The position numbers and the translations under genes are program-made. The notes beneath the pieces were generated by a model. The model did no database searches. It was not told the origin of the DNA and worked only from the letters and a program-made list of their open reading frames with translations. Shown piece by piece: positions 43,441-52,156 of a stretch of DNA of 64,000 bases (its first letter is position 1; each line of letters opens with the position of its first letter). Source of the stretch: Fen-1273 sp963748405 (GTDB taxonomy: Bacteria; Bacteroidota; Ignavibacteria; UBA10030; UBA6906); the NCBI GenBank assembly GCA_963748405.1, contig CAVVIT010000006.1:744001-808000 (forward strand), given 5' to 3'.

Positions 43441-44486
43441 CTACTGTCCGCGGTGAAACGCAGGGCTCTCCTCGTGCACCGCGCGGACCATCGCCTGTGC
43501 GTGGTCCACCGGAACGTCGGGGAGTATGCCGTGTCCCAGGTTGAATATGTGGCCCGGACCGGGGCCGAACCTCCTCAGGATCGACCGGACTTCACTGCGA
43601 ATGTTCTCCGGCGACGCATAAAGGTACGAAGGGTCGAGATTCCCCTGGAGCGCCACCCGGTCTCCCGCAACCTCGCGGGCGGCGCCGATATCCGCCGTCC
43701 AGTCGAGTCCCACGACGTCGGCCCCGATTGAGGCGAGCTCCCCGATCGCGTGCGCCGCTCCCTTGGAAAATACGATCACCGGGGCGTCCCCCTTCTGCAT
43801 CCTGGCGACGATCCCGGCCATCGGGTCGAGGGAGAATTTCCTGTAGTGATCGGGAGCGAGAATTCCCCCCCACGTGTCGAAGATCTGTATCGCCTGGGCT
43901 CCCGCGGCGATCTGGGCCTCGCAGTACCTCCTGATCGTTTCGCCGAGCAGGTCGAGGAGCTCCGTGAGGAGGGCGGGCTCGTCAAGCATCATCGTCTTGA
44001 TCTTTCTGAAGTCCCTGGACCCCCTCCCTCGATCATGTAGGAGGCGAGCGTCCACGGGGATCCCGTGAACCCGATCAGGGGAACCCTGCCGTTCAGCCCC
44101 CGGCGCGCCATGCCGATCGCGTCCATGACGAACCTGAGCTGGCGCTCGGGATCGACGGGATGGAGGCTCCTCAGGTCCGCCCGCGACCTGATCGGCGAGG
44201 GGAAACGGGGGCCCGACGCTTCCACCATCGTGAGATCCATCCCCATCGCGTCGGGGACAACAAGGATGTCGGAGAATATGATCGCGGCGTCGACGCCGAG
44301 GATGTCGACGGGCTGGATCGTGACCTCCGAGGCAAGCTCCGGGGTTTTGCACATCGTCAGAAAATCGTGACGGGCGCGCACCGCGCGGTACTCGGGGAGG
44401 TAACGCCCCGCCTGGCGCATCAGCCACACGGGGGTCGTATCGACCGGCTGTCTCCTGCACGCGCGCAGGAAGAGATCGTTTGTCAT
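43441..44486 (-). CDS. hemE: Uroporphyrinogen decarboxylase, with a one-base frameshift
   Basis: Removes four carboxyl groups from uroporphyrinogen III. The N-terminal part (ATG 44486, LRACRRQPVDTTPVW, RQAGRYLPEYR, IFSDILVVPDAMGM, GFTGSPWTLASYMIEGGG) and the C-terminal part (SRDFRKIKTMMLDEPALL, IFDTWGGILAP, NLGHGILPDVP) are both conserved but in different frames. The break is at a run of five C (44020-44024, plus strand), where one more base would give an intact gene of 348 residues with the expected GGGSRDF junction. The surrounding cluster is intact, so a sequencing or assembly slip is likeliest; a real mutation is possible. It overlaps hemD by 4 nt. Confidence 0.88.
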
Positions 44487-45262
44487 CGTGCTCCGCGGTA
44501 GAATTCTTCGATGGATGTGATGAGCCCGGAGGCGTTCGATTGCCGGGCGATGATGTCCGCGGGGAGCCCGAGTGCTCTCACGGCGTCCGCCGTGGAGGGC
44601 CCGATCGCGGCGATTCGTGCGTGATCGGCGACGGCGCCGAGCTCCCGGGGACCGAAGAACGAGACGAAATTCTCCGCCGCGGAGGGACTGGCGAACGTGA
44701 CGACGTCGAACTCTCCCGCAAGCACCCGGGGAGCGAACCTCGGGCCGTCGATCCCCTCCGGACGGGTCGTCACGTACACGGTCACGGTCTCGACGGCCGC
44801 CCCCTGCTCCCGCAGTGTCTCCGCGACCTCCCGGCGCGCGATATTTCCCCGCGGGATGAGCACGCGCTTCCCCGGGAGCGAGCCCCCGAGGGAAGACCCG
44901 AGCGATGCGCCGGTAAATTCCGCGGGAACGTACGCGACGGGCACCCCGCAAGCCTCGAGCGCGGAGGCCGTGGCGTCCCCCACGGCAGCCGAGCGCGCAC
45001 GGGAGAGGGCCGCAGGGGGGACGCCGAGCACGCGGGTCCTCCCGACGAACATCTCCACGGCGGTCACGCTCGTGAACACGAGCAGGTCGAACTCGTCCAG
45101 CCGTGCGATCGCCCGGTCACATTCGTCCCACGAAACGGGAGGGCCGGTGGCGATCATGGGAACCACGACCGCCTTCCCTCCCCTTGCTTCGATCTCCCGG
45201 ACCATCTCGAGCGAGCGCTCCTTCTCGCGCGTCACGAGGATTGTCCTTCCGCGGAGCGTCAT
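44483..45262 (-). CDS. hemD: Uroporphyrinogen-III synthase
   Basis: Closes hydroxymethylbilane to uroporphyrinogen III with ring D inversion. The 259-residue protein has the two-domain HemD pattern: ILVTREKERSLEMVREIEARGG, LLVFTSVTAVEMF, AAVGDATASALEACG, VLIPRGNIAR, VVTFASPSAAENF and AAIGPSTADAVRALG. HemD is poorly conserved in general, so the position between hemC and hemE helps the call. The ATG overlaps hemC by 4 nt. Confidence 0.92.
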   Translation of the reverse strand: MTLRGRTILVTREKERSLEMVREIEARGGKAVVVPMIATGPPVSWDECDRAIARLDEFDLLVFTSVTAVEMFVGRTRVLGVPPAALSRARSAAVGDATASALEACGVPVAYVPAEFTGASLGSSLGGSLPGKRVLIPRGNIARREVAETLREQGAAVETVTVYVTTRPEGIDGPRFAPRVLAGEFDVVTFASPSAAENFVSFFGPRELGAVADHARIAAIGPSTADAVRALGLPADIIARQSNASGLITSIEEFYRGAR

Positions 45263-46221
45263 CGCGCAGGGCCGCCGGACCTGATGTCCTTCAGTATCCT
45301 GTCTGCTCCCCCCGCAAGGAGCGTCTCCCCGAGGGATCGCCCGAGCGCGGCGGCGCCGGAGGCAAAACCGTGCGTCTTCCCGCGGACGACCGTCCTTCCG
45401 TCGAGCGAGGCCACGAGTGCATCGAGGTGGAGCTCCTCCTGCTCACCGTGTTTCTCGATCCGGGCGTACGCGCCGATCGGCACCTGGCAGCCCCCTTCGA
45501 GCGTCCCCAGGAGCGCCCGCTCCGCCTGCACCGCACAGGCGGTGGGAGGATCGTCGAGGCCCGAGAGTATCGCCAGCGTCTTCCTGTCACCCGCGCGGAC
45601 TTCCAGGGCGATCGCCCCCTGCCCGACCGCGGGAAGGAGGATATCCAGGGGAACGATTTCGCCGATGGACTCATCCCATCCGAGCCGCCTGACTCCCGCA
45701 CACGCGAGGATCATTCCCGCCCACGATGAATCTCTCAGCTTGCTCATCCTGGTATTGAGGTTCCCGCGGATGTCGACGATCCTGAAGTCGGGGCGCCTGG
45801 CCAGCAGCTGGCTCCTGCGGCGAAGGCTCCCGGTGGCAATCTCCGCCCCCTGCTTCTGTTCGAGGAGTGTGCGCAGGGGGTTCTCCGGGTGCGGGATGAA
45901 CACGTCCCGGACGTCCTCGCGGCGGCAGACGGCGCCGAGCGCAAGCCCTTCCGGGAGCCCGGTCGGGAGGTCCTTCAGGCTGTGGACCGCGCAGTCGATC
46001 CGCCCGGCCAGGAGTGCCTCCTCGATCTCCCGGGTGAACAGCCCCCGGTCGCCGATCGCCGAGAGGGGGGAGTCGAGTATTCTGTCGCCGGTCGTCCGTA
46101 TCACCTCGATGGCGACCCGGCACGACGGGGAGACGCTGCCGATCTCCGACTCCACCCACCGGGCCTGCCAGAGTGCCAGATCGCTCCCCCGGCTTCCGAT
46201 TGTGAGAGAGCTAGAGGTCAT
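45259..46221 (-). CDS. hemC: Hydroxymethylbilane synthase (porphobilinogen deaminase)
   Basis: Polymerises four porphobilinogens. The 320-residue protein has IGSRGSDLALWQARWV, RTTGDRILDSPL, DCAVHSLKDLPT, TGSLRRRSQLLARRPD, IRGNLNTRMSKL, and EGGCQVPIGAYA, where Cys245 carries the dipyrromethane cofactor. The start overlaps the end of hemA by 11 nt. Confidence 0.96.
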   Translation of the reverse strand: MTSSSLTIGSRGSDLALWQARWVESEIGSVSPSCRVAIEVIRTTGDRILDSPLSAIGDRGLFTREIEEALLAGRIDCAVHSLKDLPTGLPEGLALGAVCRREDVRDVFIPHPENPLRTLLEQKQGAEIATGSLRRRSQLLARRPDFRIVDIRGNLNTRMSKLRDSSWAGMILACAGVRRLGWDESIGEIVPLDILLPAVGQGAIALEVRAGDRKTLAILSGLDDPPTACAVQAERALLGTLEGGCQVPIGAYARIEKHGEQEELHLDALVASLDGRTVVRGKTHGFASGAAALGRSLGETLLAGGADRILKDIRSGGPAR

Positions 46222-47503
46222 GGCCCTCCTCCCCGTTTCCCGTCATGCCGAACAGGTCCCTGAGCGCCTTCACGCGGTTGACAAGATCCCCGCCGTGTCC
46301 GCCGGATTCCGTCGACTGCTTCAGGACCGTCGTCGGGTGATGAAGGATCTTGTTCACGATTCTTTTCGTCACGATCTCCAGAAGCTCCCTGTCCTCGGGC
46401 CTGAACCTGTTGACGTGCCGCGAGACCTCCCCGGCGCGGATCGCTTCGAGGGATTCCCGGAACTCCTGAATCGTCGGACCCACCTCGAGCGCGTGCTGCC
46501 AGCGGAGGAACGCGACAAGCTCTTCGCGGATAATCCGCGTAACGTGGGGGAGCTCTCCTTTTCGCCGGTCCAGGTTCCGGTCGACGATCGTGCTCAGCGC
46601 GTCGATGTCGTAGAGGAACACGTTTTCGATTTTCCCCGCCGCGGGATTGACGTTACGCGGCAGGCCGATGTCGATGATGAAGAGCGGGTTGTTGGACCGC
46701 TGCTTCATCACCCGGTGGACTTCCTCCGGCTGCACGATGTACGAGGGGCTGGTGACGGACGTGACGACGATGTCGACTGTCCGGAGGGCATCGGCGATCC
46801 CCTCGTAATCGATCACGGTCCCCCCGAACGCCGCGACGAGCGCCTCGGCCTTCTCCCGGGTCCGGTTTGCGATTCTGATCTGGCCGATCCCCTTCCCCGC
46901 GAGATGGCGGAGCGTCAGCTCTCCGGTTTCGCCCGCCCCGACGAGGAGGACCGACTTCTTCGACAGGTCGGCGTAAATTTTGCTTGCCAGCTCCACTGCT
47001 GCGTAGCTGACGGAGACCGCGCCTTCGCAAATCGACGTTTCGGTCCGGACCCGTTTCCCCACGTGGAGCGCCGCCTGCATGAGGCGGTTCATGAGCGGGC
47101 CCATCGTGCCGCTTTCGCGCGCGAGGTTGAACCCGTCTTTGATCTGGCCGAGGATCTGGACGTCCCCGATGACCATGGACTCGACTCCGGCCGCAACCCG
47201 GAAGAGGTGCGCGATCGCACCCCCCGCCTGCGCGGAGACGAAATGCTCCGTGCCGACGGAAGAGCCCGCCCCCTTCACGTCGATGAGGAACCGCCGCAGC
47301 GCGGCGTCGTCCACGGGATCGCTCCCGGCCGTCCCGTACAGTTCCGTCCTGTTGCAGGTCGAAACCAGAACGCACTCGTCGAGGTGCTGCTCCCCCTTCA
47401 GCCGGGGAAGCGCGGTGCGGATCTCCTCGTCGGAAAGCCACATCTTCTCGCGCACTTCAAGCGCGGCGGTGTGGTGGCTGATCCCGATGGAATGAAGGTT
47501 CAT
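46211..47503 (-). CDS. hemA: Glutamyl-tRNA reductase
   Basis: First step of the C5 route: reduces glutamyl-tRNA to glutamate-1-semialdehyde with NADPH. The 430-residue protein has GISHHTAALEVREKM, VLVSTCNRTELYG with the catalytic Cys50, AAGVESMVIGDVQILGQIKDGF, the NADPH loop LLVGAGETGELTLRHL and the C-terminal dimerisation helix. It follows ccsA by 2 nt. In many species HemA levels are controlled by heme, but no such site is visible here. Confidence 0.95.
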   Translation of the reverse strand: MNLHSIGISHHTAALEVREKMWLSDEEIRTALPRLKGEQHLDECVLVSTCNRTELYGTAGSDPVDDAALRRFLIDVKGAGSSVGTEHFVSAQAGGAIAHLFRVAAGVESMVIGDVQILGQIKDGFNLARESGTMGPLMNRLMQAALHVGKRVRTETSICEGAVSVSYAAVELASKIYADLSKKSVLLVGAGETGELTLRHLAGKGIGQIRIANRTREKAEALVAAFGGTVIDYEGIADALRTVDIVVTSVTSPSYIVQPEEVHRVMKQRSNNPLFIIDIGLPRNVNPAAGKIENVFLYDIDALSTIVDRNLDRRKGELPHVTRIIREELVAFLRWQHALEVGPTIQEFRESLEAIRAGEVSRHVNRFRPEDRELLEIVTKRIVNKILHHPTTVLKQSTESGGHGGDLVNRVKALRDLFGMTGNGEEGHDL

Positions 47504-47505
47504 TC

Positions 47506-48336
47506 TCAATGAAAGCTGTGGAATCCGCTCAGGTAGAGATTGATCACGGTCATGGACAGGAACACGAAACAGAACGCCACGAGCGTGATGATCATCGTCT
47601 TCCTCCCCTGCCAGCCGAGCCGCCGCTTCGCCCCCAGGGCGAGGGCGTACAGGCACCAGATCAAGAGCGTGCCCACGAGCTTGGGGTCCAGGTACGAGAA
47701 GTTGCTGAACACGCGGGGGAGCCATATCACGCCGATGACGATGGCCACGCCGAGGGCGACAAACCCGAAGACCTCGGCCTTGTGGCTCATCGTTTCGAGC
47801 GTCTCCAGGTTCGGCAGCCGGTTGTAGACCGTCCCGAACCGGGACGACTTGATCTCGTGGTAGAGCATAAGATAGAGGAAGCCGTAGGCGGCCGAGAGAG
47901 AAATTGCCGTGTACCCCAGGATCGCCGCGGAGACGTGGAATCCGAGCACGACGCTGTGGAGGTACGCCGGGAGGTCGAACCTGTCCCTGATGAACACCGA
48001 GGAGACGGTCTGAAACGCGAAAGCGAGGGAGAGGATGAAAAAGCCGGTGGCGCTCGCCTTCGTGCGGACTTCGATGTACGTGTACCCGATCGCGATCGAT
48101 GCCGCCAGGACGGTCATGATCTCGAACACCGAGGTGATGGGGGGATGATCGAACGCGATCGTTCTGACGGCCAGGTACACGCAGTGCAGGGCGACCGTTG
48201 CCAGGAGCGCGGGGGTTTTGATCCGGGCAAGACGGGGAAAGCTGCCGAAAAACGAGAGTCCGTACAGCGCGGTGAGCGCCGCGTACAGTGCCGGAACGAG
48301 GATGAGAAGAACGAGGACGACAGCCTGGAGATTCAT
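47506..48336 (-). CDS. Cytochrome c assembly protein CcsA/HemX-like
   Basis: A 276-residue polytopic membrane protein with eight likely helices. The family region has FEIMTVLAASIAIGYTYIEV, SVVLGFHVSAAILGYTAISLSAAYGFLYLML and GTLLIWCLYALALGAKRRLGW. The CcsA/CcmC/HemX superfamily handles heme for cytochrome c. The tryptophan-rich WWD motif of the heme handlers is not clear, and fusion at the start of a hem operon is typical of HemX, which affects HemA levels in Bacillus. I keep CcsA/HemX-like. It is the first gene of the heme operon; the ATG lies 29 nt after the predicted transcription start. Confidence 0.82.
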   Translation of the reverse strand: MNLQAVVLVLLILVPALYAALTALYGLSFFGSFPRLARIKTPALLATVALHCVYLAVRTIAFDHPPITSVFEIMTVLAASIAIGYTYIEVRTKASATGFFILSLAFAFQTVSSVFIRDRFDLPAYLHSVVLGFHVSAAILGYTAISLSAAYGFLYLMLYHEIKSSRFGTVYNRLPNLETLETMSHKAEVFGFVALGVAIVIGVIWLPRVFSNFSYLDPKLVGTLLIWCLYALALGAKRRLGWQGRKTMIITLVAFCFVFLSMTVINLYLSGFHSFH

Positions 48337-48371
48337 CTGGCGAAGACGTTTATTCGATTATGAGCTGACAA

Positions 48372-48400
48372 AATATAAGGATTTTCCGCGAGAAACTAAA
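48372..48400 (-). promoter_or_regulatory. Promoter of the heme operon (TTTAGT-N17-TATATT)
   Basis: Minus-strand -35 TTTAGT (48395-48400), 17-nt spacer, -10 TATATT (48372-48377); predicted start near 48365. The -10 is strong and the -35 weak. It lies back to back with the CPXCG/sigma promoter. Confidence 0.45.
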
Positions 48401-48408
48401 CCCGCGGT

Positions 48409-48437
48409 TTGCTCCCGAGAAGACCGAATGGTATCTT
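48409..48437 (+). promoter_or_regulatory. Promoter of the CPXCG/ECF sigma operon (TTGCTC-N17-TATCTT)
   Basis: Plus-strand -35 TTGCTC (48409-48414), 17-nt spacer, -10 TATCTT (48432-48437). The predicted start (about 48444) coincides with the ATG of the CPXCG gene, so the message may be leaderless. Confidence 0.45.
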
Positions 48438-48443
48438 GAATGA

Positions 48444-48632
48444 ATGGAGATTGAAGCCACGTTCGTCTGCGCTTTCTGCTTCCAGGTCAACGACACGCTC
48501 GTCGATGCCTCGGGAGGCCCCTCACAGGAGTACACGGAAGACTGCAGGGTATGCTGCCGGCCGAACGACCTGAAAATCACCGTCGAACCGGGGGGGACGG
48601 ACGCCAGCATCGAGTCGCGCCCTGGTTCCTGA
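48444..48632 (+). CDS. CPXCG-type cysteine-rich small protein
   Basis: A 62-residue protein with two cysteine pairs, CAFC near residue 9 and CRVCC near residue 34, and the family body (FQVNDTLVDASGGPSQEYTEDC, DLKITVEPGG split by the second pair). This matches the short CPXCG family (Cys_rich_CPXG), thought to bind zinc; function is unknown. In this copy the first pair is C-A-F-C, so the Pro and Gly of the name are changed. It starts the ECF sigma operon, 30 nt before the sigma gene. Confidence 0.75.
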   Translation: MEIEATFVCAFCFQVNDTLVDASGGPSQEYTEDCRVCCRPNDLKITVEPGGTDASIESRPGS

Positions 48633-48662
48633 ACCCTTTTCAACGATCATGGCATCTCACAC

Positions 48663-49289
48663 GTGACAGGACCCCAGATACGAAAGCTTGCGGAGACGAG
48701 CCTGATTGCGGCCGCCCGCGGGGGAGACCCGCGGGCGTTCAGCGAACTTGTCCGCCGGTACGAGCAGACCGTCTACAGGTACGCGTTCAAGCTCTGCCGT
48801 GACAGGGAGAAGGCCGAAGAGACGTTCCAGGACACGTTCATCAACGTGTACAGGAAACTGGGCTCTTTCGACGGGCGCTCCCGGTTCTCGACCTGGCTCT
48901 ACACGATCGTGACGAACAACTGCCTGATGCGGCACCGCAGGCGGAAGATCCGCGATATCGAGGAGTCCCTCGAGGCGCTCGAGAGCCCCGCGACGTCGGA
49001 CGACGGGACGTTCGCGCACGAGATCGCCCGCTGGGACGAGACGCCGGCGGACATACTCATGAAGGGGGAACTCAGGGACCGTATCGAAAAGGCCATTGAA
49101 AAACTTCCCGACGAATACAGAATCGTGTTCACGCTGAGGGACATGGAAGAGAAATCGACTGAGGAAACCGCGCGGATCGTCGGCATATCCGTCGAGGCGG
49201 CGAAATCCCGCCTTCGCCGCGCGCGGGCATTTCTCAGGGAGGAGCTGACACCCTACATGGCACGCGGAAAGGGGAGGAACGGCCGATGA
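48663..49289 (+). CDS. ECF-type RNA polymerase sigma factor
   Basis: A 208-residue sigma-70 family protein with only regions 2 and 4. Region 2 includes LVRRYEQTVYRYAFKLCRD, EETFQDTFINVYRKLGSF and FSTWLYTIVTNNCL. Region 4 has IEKLPDEYRIVFTLRDM and a helix-turn-helix (TEETARIVGISVEAAKSRLRRARAFL). The start is GTG 48663; no earlier in-frame start exists. It overlaps the anti-sigma gene by 4 nt. The inducing signal and target promoters are unknown; no second copy of its own promoter motif was found. Confidence 0.92.
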   Translation: MTGPQIRKLAETSLIAAARGGDPRAFSELVRRYEQTVYRYAFKLCRDREKAEETFQDTFINVYRKLGSFDGRSRFSTWLYTIVTNNCLMRHRRRKIRDIEESLEALESPATSDDGTFAHEIARWDETPADILMKGELRDRIEKAIEKLPDEYRIVFTLRDMEEKSTEETARIVGISVEAAKSRLRRARAFLREELTPYMARGKGRNGR

Positions 49290-49567
49290 AATGCTCGAAC
49301 GTGTATCGCCACATCTGCGACAACCTGGATCAGCGGCTCGGGACGCGCCGCTGCCGCGAGATACGGCAGCACATCGGCGTCTGCCCCGACTGCAGGGCGT
49401 ACCTTGCTTCGCTCAAGAGGACGGTCGAGCTGTACAGGTCGATCCCACCCCCCCGCCTCCCGAAGGCGGCCCACGACCGGCTGATCAGGGCGCTCTCCGC
49501 TCACGGGTGCCTTCCCGTGCCGCATCCGGCGGTCGCGCGCAGGCCCCCCCGGCGCAGGCAGAAGTAG
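49286..49567 (+). CDS. Zinc-finger (ZAS/zf-HC2) anti-sigma factor
   Basis: A 93-residue protein with the anti-sigma zinc motif H-x3-C-x2-C in RQHIGVCPDCRAYL and a leading cysteine (KCSNVYRHICDNL). The binding helix follows (SLKRTVELYRSIPPP). The C-terminus is basic and has no membrane segment, so it is a soluble anti-sigma of the RsrA or ChrR kind, fitting a redox or metal signal sensed in the cytoplasm. It is coupled to the sigma gene through ATGA. The partner assignment follows from the position. Confidence 0.85.
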   Translation: MKCSNVYRHICDNLDQRLGTRRCREIRQHIGVCPDCRAYLASLKRTVELYRSIPPPRLPKAAHDRLIRALSAHGCLPVPHPAVARRPPRRRQK

Positions 49568-49577
49568 TCCCCCTCCC

Positions 49578-51086
49578 TCAGGGGATGTTCAGCCTGCTTT
49601 TCCTGTACCCGTACGCAAAGTACACCACCATCCCGATCACGAGCCACACGCCGAACCTGACCCAGGTCACCCCGGGAAGCCCGAGCATGAGGTAGACGCA
49701 CGAGAGTATGCCGAGGATGGGCACCAGCGGAACGAACGGGGTCCTGAACGCACGTTTCCGGTCGGGCTCCCTGCGGCGGAGGACGATCACGCCCGCGCAC
49801 ACGAGGACGAATGCGAACAGCGTGCCGATATTCGTCAGCTCGACGATCTCATTGATGTTCGCGATTGCCGAGATCGCGGCCACGACCACCCCCGTCCATA
49901 TGGTCGTGACGTGGGGCGTCCGGTACTTCGGGTGGACGCTCGCGAAATGCGGGGGGAGGAGTCCGTCGCGCGACATCGAGAAAAATATCCGGGGCTGGCC
50001 GTACTGGAAAACGAGAAGCACGGCGCTCATGGACACGACGGCGCCGAACGCGACGATCCCTGCGGACACGTCCGCACCGACGTACGCGAACGCCGCCGCA
50101 AGCGGATCGGCCACGCCGAGGTGGTTCCACGGGACCATCCCGGTGAGCACGAGCGCGACAAGGACATAGATGACGGTGCACACGATGAGCGAACCGATGA
50201 TCCCGATCGGGAGGTCCCGGGAGGGCCGCTTGCACTCCTCCGCCGCCGTGGAAATAGCGTCGAACCCGATGTAGGCGAAGAAGATCAGGCTGGCGCCCAC
50301 CCACACCCCCTGGAATCCGTTGGGCATGAACGGGCTCCAGTTGGCGGGCTTCACAAACTTCGCCCCCGAGTAGATGAAGAACACCAGGATGAGGAGCTTG
50401 ATGGCGACCATCACGTTGTTCGCGCGCGCCGACTCCTTCACGCCGATGACGAGGAGCCACGTGATGAGCATGACGATGATCACCGCCAGCGCGTTGAATA
50501 TGAGCGGAATCCCCGCCACGACGGGATGCGACGTCCACGCTTCGTGCGCAAGGACGACGGCCGGGTCGGTCACCCCGGTCTGGATCACCGCGTCCGCCGC
50601 CTGGAGCGCCGAGCGGTAGTCGACGGCGAGCCAGGCGGGAATGTGGAACCCGAGCCCGTCGCAGAGCTGGTGGAAGTACGCCGCCCACGCAATGGCAACG
50701 GCGACGTTCCCCACCGCGTACTCGATGATCAGGTCCCACCCGATCACCCAGGCCACGAGCTCGCCGAGCGTCGCGTACGAATACGTGTACGCGCTCCCGG
50801 AGATCGGCACGAGCGAGGCGAATTCCGCGTAGCAGAGGCCGCAGAATGCGCAGGCGACCGCCGTGAGGATGAACGACAGGACGATCGCGGGTCCCGCGCC
50901 GGCGCGCATGGCGTCGCCGGCCACCGCGGTACCGATCGTCGCGAATATCCCCGACCCGATGATCGCACCGATCCCGAGCATGATGACGTCGAACGCCCCC
51001 AGGGCGCGCTTGAGCGACCGGTCGGGCGCCTCGGCCTCCTTCAGGATCGCGTCCAGGTTCTTCCTGCGGAACAGCGGGTGGCTCAT
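49578..51086 (-). CDS. APC-family amino acid permease
   Basis: A 502-residue inner-membrane transporter with 12 hydrophobic helices. The first helix has the family signature MLGIGAIIGSGIFATIGTA; further marks are FASLVPISGSAYTYSYATLGELVAWVIGWDL and FFAYIGFDAISTAAEECKRPSRDLPIGI. These place it in the cationic-amino-acid-transporter-like branch (YfnA-type) of the APC superfamily. The substrate is not clear. Its ATG overlaps the end of the flavin reductase gene by 4 nt. Confidence 0.92.
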   Translation of the reverse strand: MSHPLFRRKNLDAILKEAEAPDRSLKRALGAFDVIMLGIGAIIGSGIFATIGTAVAGDAMRAGAGPAIVLSFILTAVACAFCGLCYAEFASLVPISGSAYTYSYATLGELVAWVIGWDLIIEYAVGNVAVAIAWAAYFHQLCDGLGFHIPAWLAVDYRSALQAADAVIQTGVTDPAVVLAHEAWTSHPVVAGIPLIFNALAVIIVMLITWLLVIGVKESARANNVMVAIKLLILVFFIYSGAKFVKPANWSPFMPNGFQGVWVGASLIFFAYIGFDAISTAAEECKRPSRDLPIGIIGSLIVCTVIYVLVALVLTGMVPWNHLGVADPLAAAFAYVGADVSAGIVAFGAVVSMSAVLLVFQYGQPRIFFSMSRDGLLPPHFASVHPKYRTPHVTTIWTGVVVAAISAIANINEIVELTNIGTLFAFVLVCAGVIVLRRREPDRKRAFRTPFVPLVPILGILSCVYLMLGLPGVTWVRFGVWLVIGMVVYFAYGYRKSRLNIP

Positions 51087-52066
51087 GGGGTCCTCTTGAG
51101 GTACTCCTGGCAGATTCTCTTCATCGCGGTCGCAGCGGAGTTGAACGCCCAGATGATCGACCCCCCCTGCGTCCCCGCGCTCAGGTCGCCGATCAGGAAC
51201 ATCCCGCTGACGTTCGTTTCATGCGCTTCCTTCACGTACGGCTCTTCGCCGTCGAATTCGATGCCGATCGTCTTCAGGAAATTCCTCGGCGTCGTCCCCC
51301 CGAGCGCGTACAGAACGAAGTCGAACGTCCGCGTTCCGTGCGCGGAGTCCGCGAACGCAACGGCGGGCTTTCCCCCGGCGTCGGTCACGGCCGACACGTC
51401 CGTTCCGTAGAGGACCTCGACCTGTCCCCGGCCGGCCAGCGCCAGGATGCTCTGCCTGTTGATGTCGTTCATGCGGGAAAATTCTCTCTTCCGGTAACTG
51501 AGTGAAACCCGGTTCCCTTTCTGGACGAGGTACTGGCAGTATTCCGACGCCGAATCTCCTCCTCCCACGACGAGGATGTCGGCGCCGGCGACGTCCGTCG
51601 TCGTGACGTCGTACAGCACCCGGTCCCTGAGCGACGGGGGAATCCTGTAGGCGGGCTTGTTCGGCTTGCCCAGTATGCCGATGGCGATTACGACGACGAC
51701 GGCGTCATAGGAATCCCTGTCGGTCGTGATCGTGAAGCGCTGCTCGTCGGGATACTTGTGAATCTTGAAGACCGTCTCCCCGTAGTGCACCGTGATGGCG
51801 TTCTCGATGATCGTTCTGTCAAGGTAGGAAATCGTTTCATGTTTCGAGGAATCCACCAGGCACATCACCCCCGTGCAGACGGCTTCGAACCCCTTGTAGT
51901 TGGCCGTCACGAGCTTGTTGTCCGGGTAGTATTTCTTTATCGAAAACGAATGCTCCGCGGCCTTCTCCAGGATCAGGAGATCCGCGGCTTTGACACCGGC
52001 TGCCCGCGCTTCGGAGGCCATGCTGATCCCCGCGGGGCCCGCACCGATGATGATCATGTCGTACAT
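51083..52066 (-). CDS. NAD(P)/FAD-dependent pyridine nucleotide-disulfide-like oxidoreductase (YpdA/thioredoxin reductase-like)
   Basis: A 327-residue two-nucleotide-domain flavoprotein. The FAD site is MIIIGAGPAGISMASEA, the NAD(P) site ILVVGGGDSASEYCQYL, and the C-terminal FAD contact MFLIGDLSAGTQGG. There is no CxxC redox pair after the NADPH site, so it is not a classical thioredoxin reductase. YpdA-like bacilliredoxin reductases and CzcO-like enzymes have this layout, and similar proteins occur in organisms without bacillithiol. The substrate is unknown. ATG 52066 lies 24 nt after a predicted start. Confidence 0.8.
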   Translation of the reverse strand: MYDMIIIGAGPAGISMASEARAAGVKAADLLILEKAAEHSFSIKKYYPDNKLVTANYKGFEAVCTGVMCLVDSSKHETISYLDRTIIENAITVHYGETVFKIHKYPDEQRFTITTDRDSYDAVVVVIAIGILGKPNKPAYRIPPSLRDRVLYDVTTTDVAGADILVVGGGDSASEYCQYLVQKGNRVSLSYRKREFSRMNDINRQSILALAGRGQVEVLYGTDVSAVTDAGGKPAVAFADSAHGTRTFDFVLYALGGTTPRNFLKTIGIEFDGEEPYVKEAHETNVSGMFLIGDLSAGTQGGSIIWAFNSAATAMKRICQEYLKRTP

Positions 52067-52096
52067 GGGGGGTTTCGGCCAGATTGTGAATCCGGT

Positions 52097-52125
52097 AATT
52101 TACAAGGAAAGAGGAGAACTCCAAA
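52097..52125 (-). promoter_or_regulatory. Promoter of the reductase-permease operon (TTTGGA-N17-TAAATT)
   Basis: Minus-strand -35 TTTGGA (52120-52125), 17-nt spacer, -10 TAAATT (52097-52102); predicted start near 52090. It lies just downstream of the terminator at 52157-52198. Confidence 0.4.
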
Positions 52126-52156
52126 CGAAGAAGAGGAGAGGAAACGGGGGGAGGGG

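Noticed and set aside
43441..44951. Two separate genes, one starting near 44460 and one near 44951, over hemE
   Set aside because: Their recognisable parts are the two halves of one HemE protein joined at a one-base shift, and the remainder overlaps hemD or reads hemE out of frame.
44480..47512. A plus-strand open frame of 1,010 codons opposite hemD, hemC and hemA
   Set aside because: Shadow of three well-conserved heme genes; no coding signature of its own.
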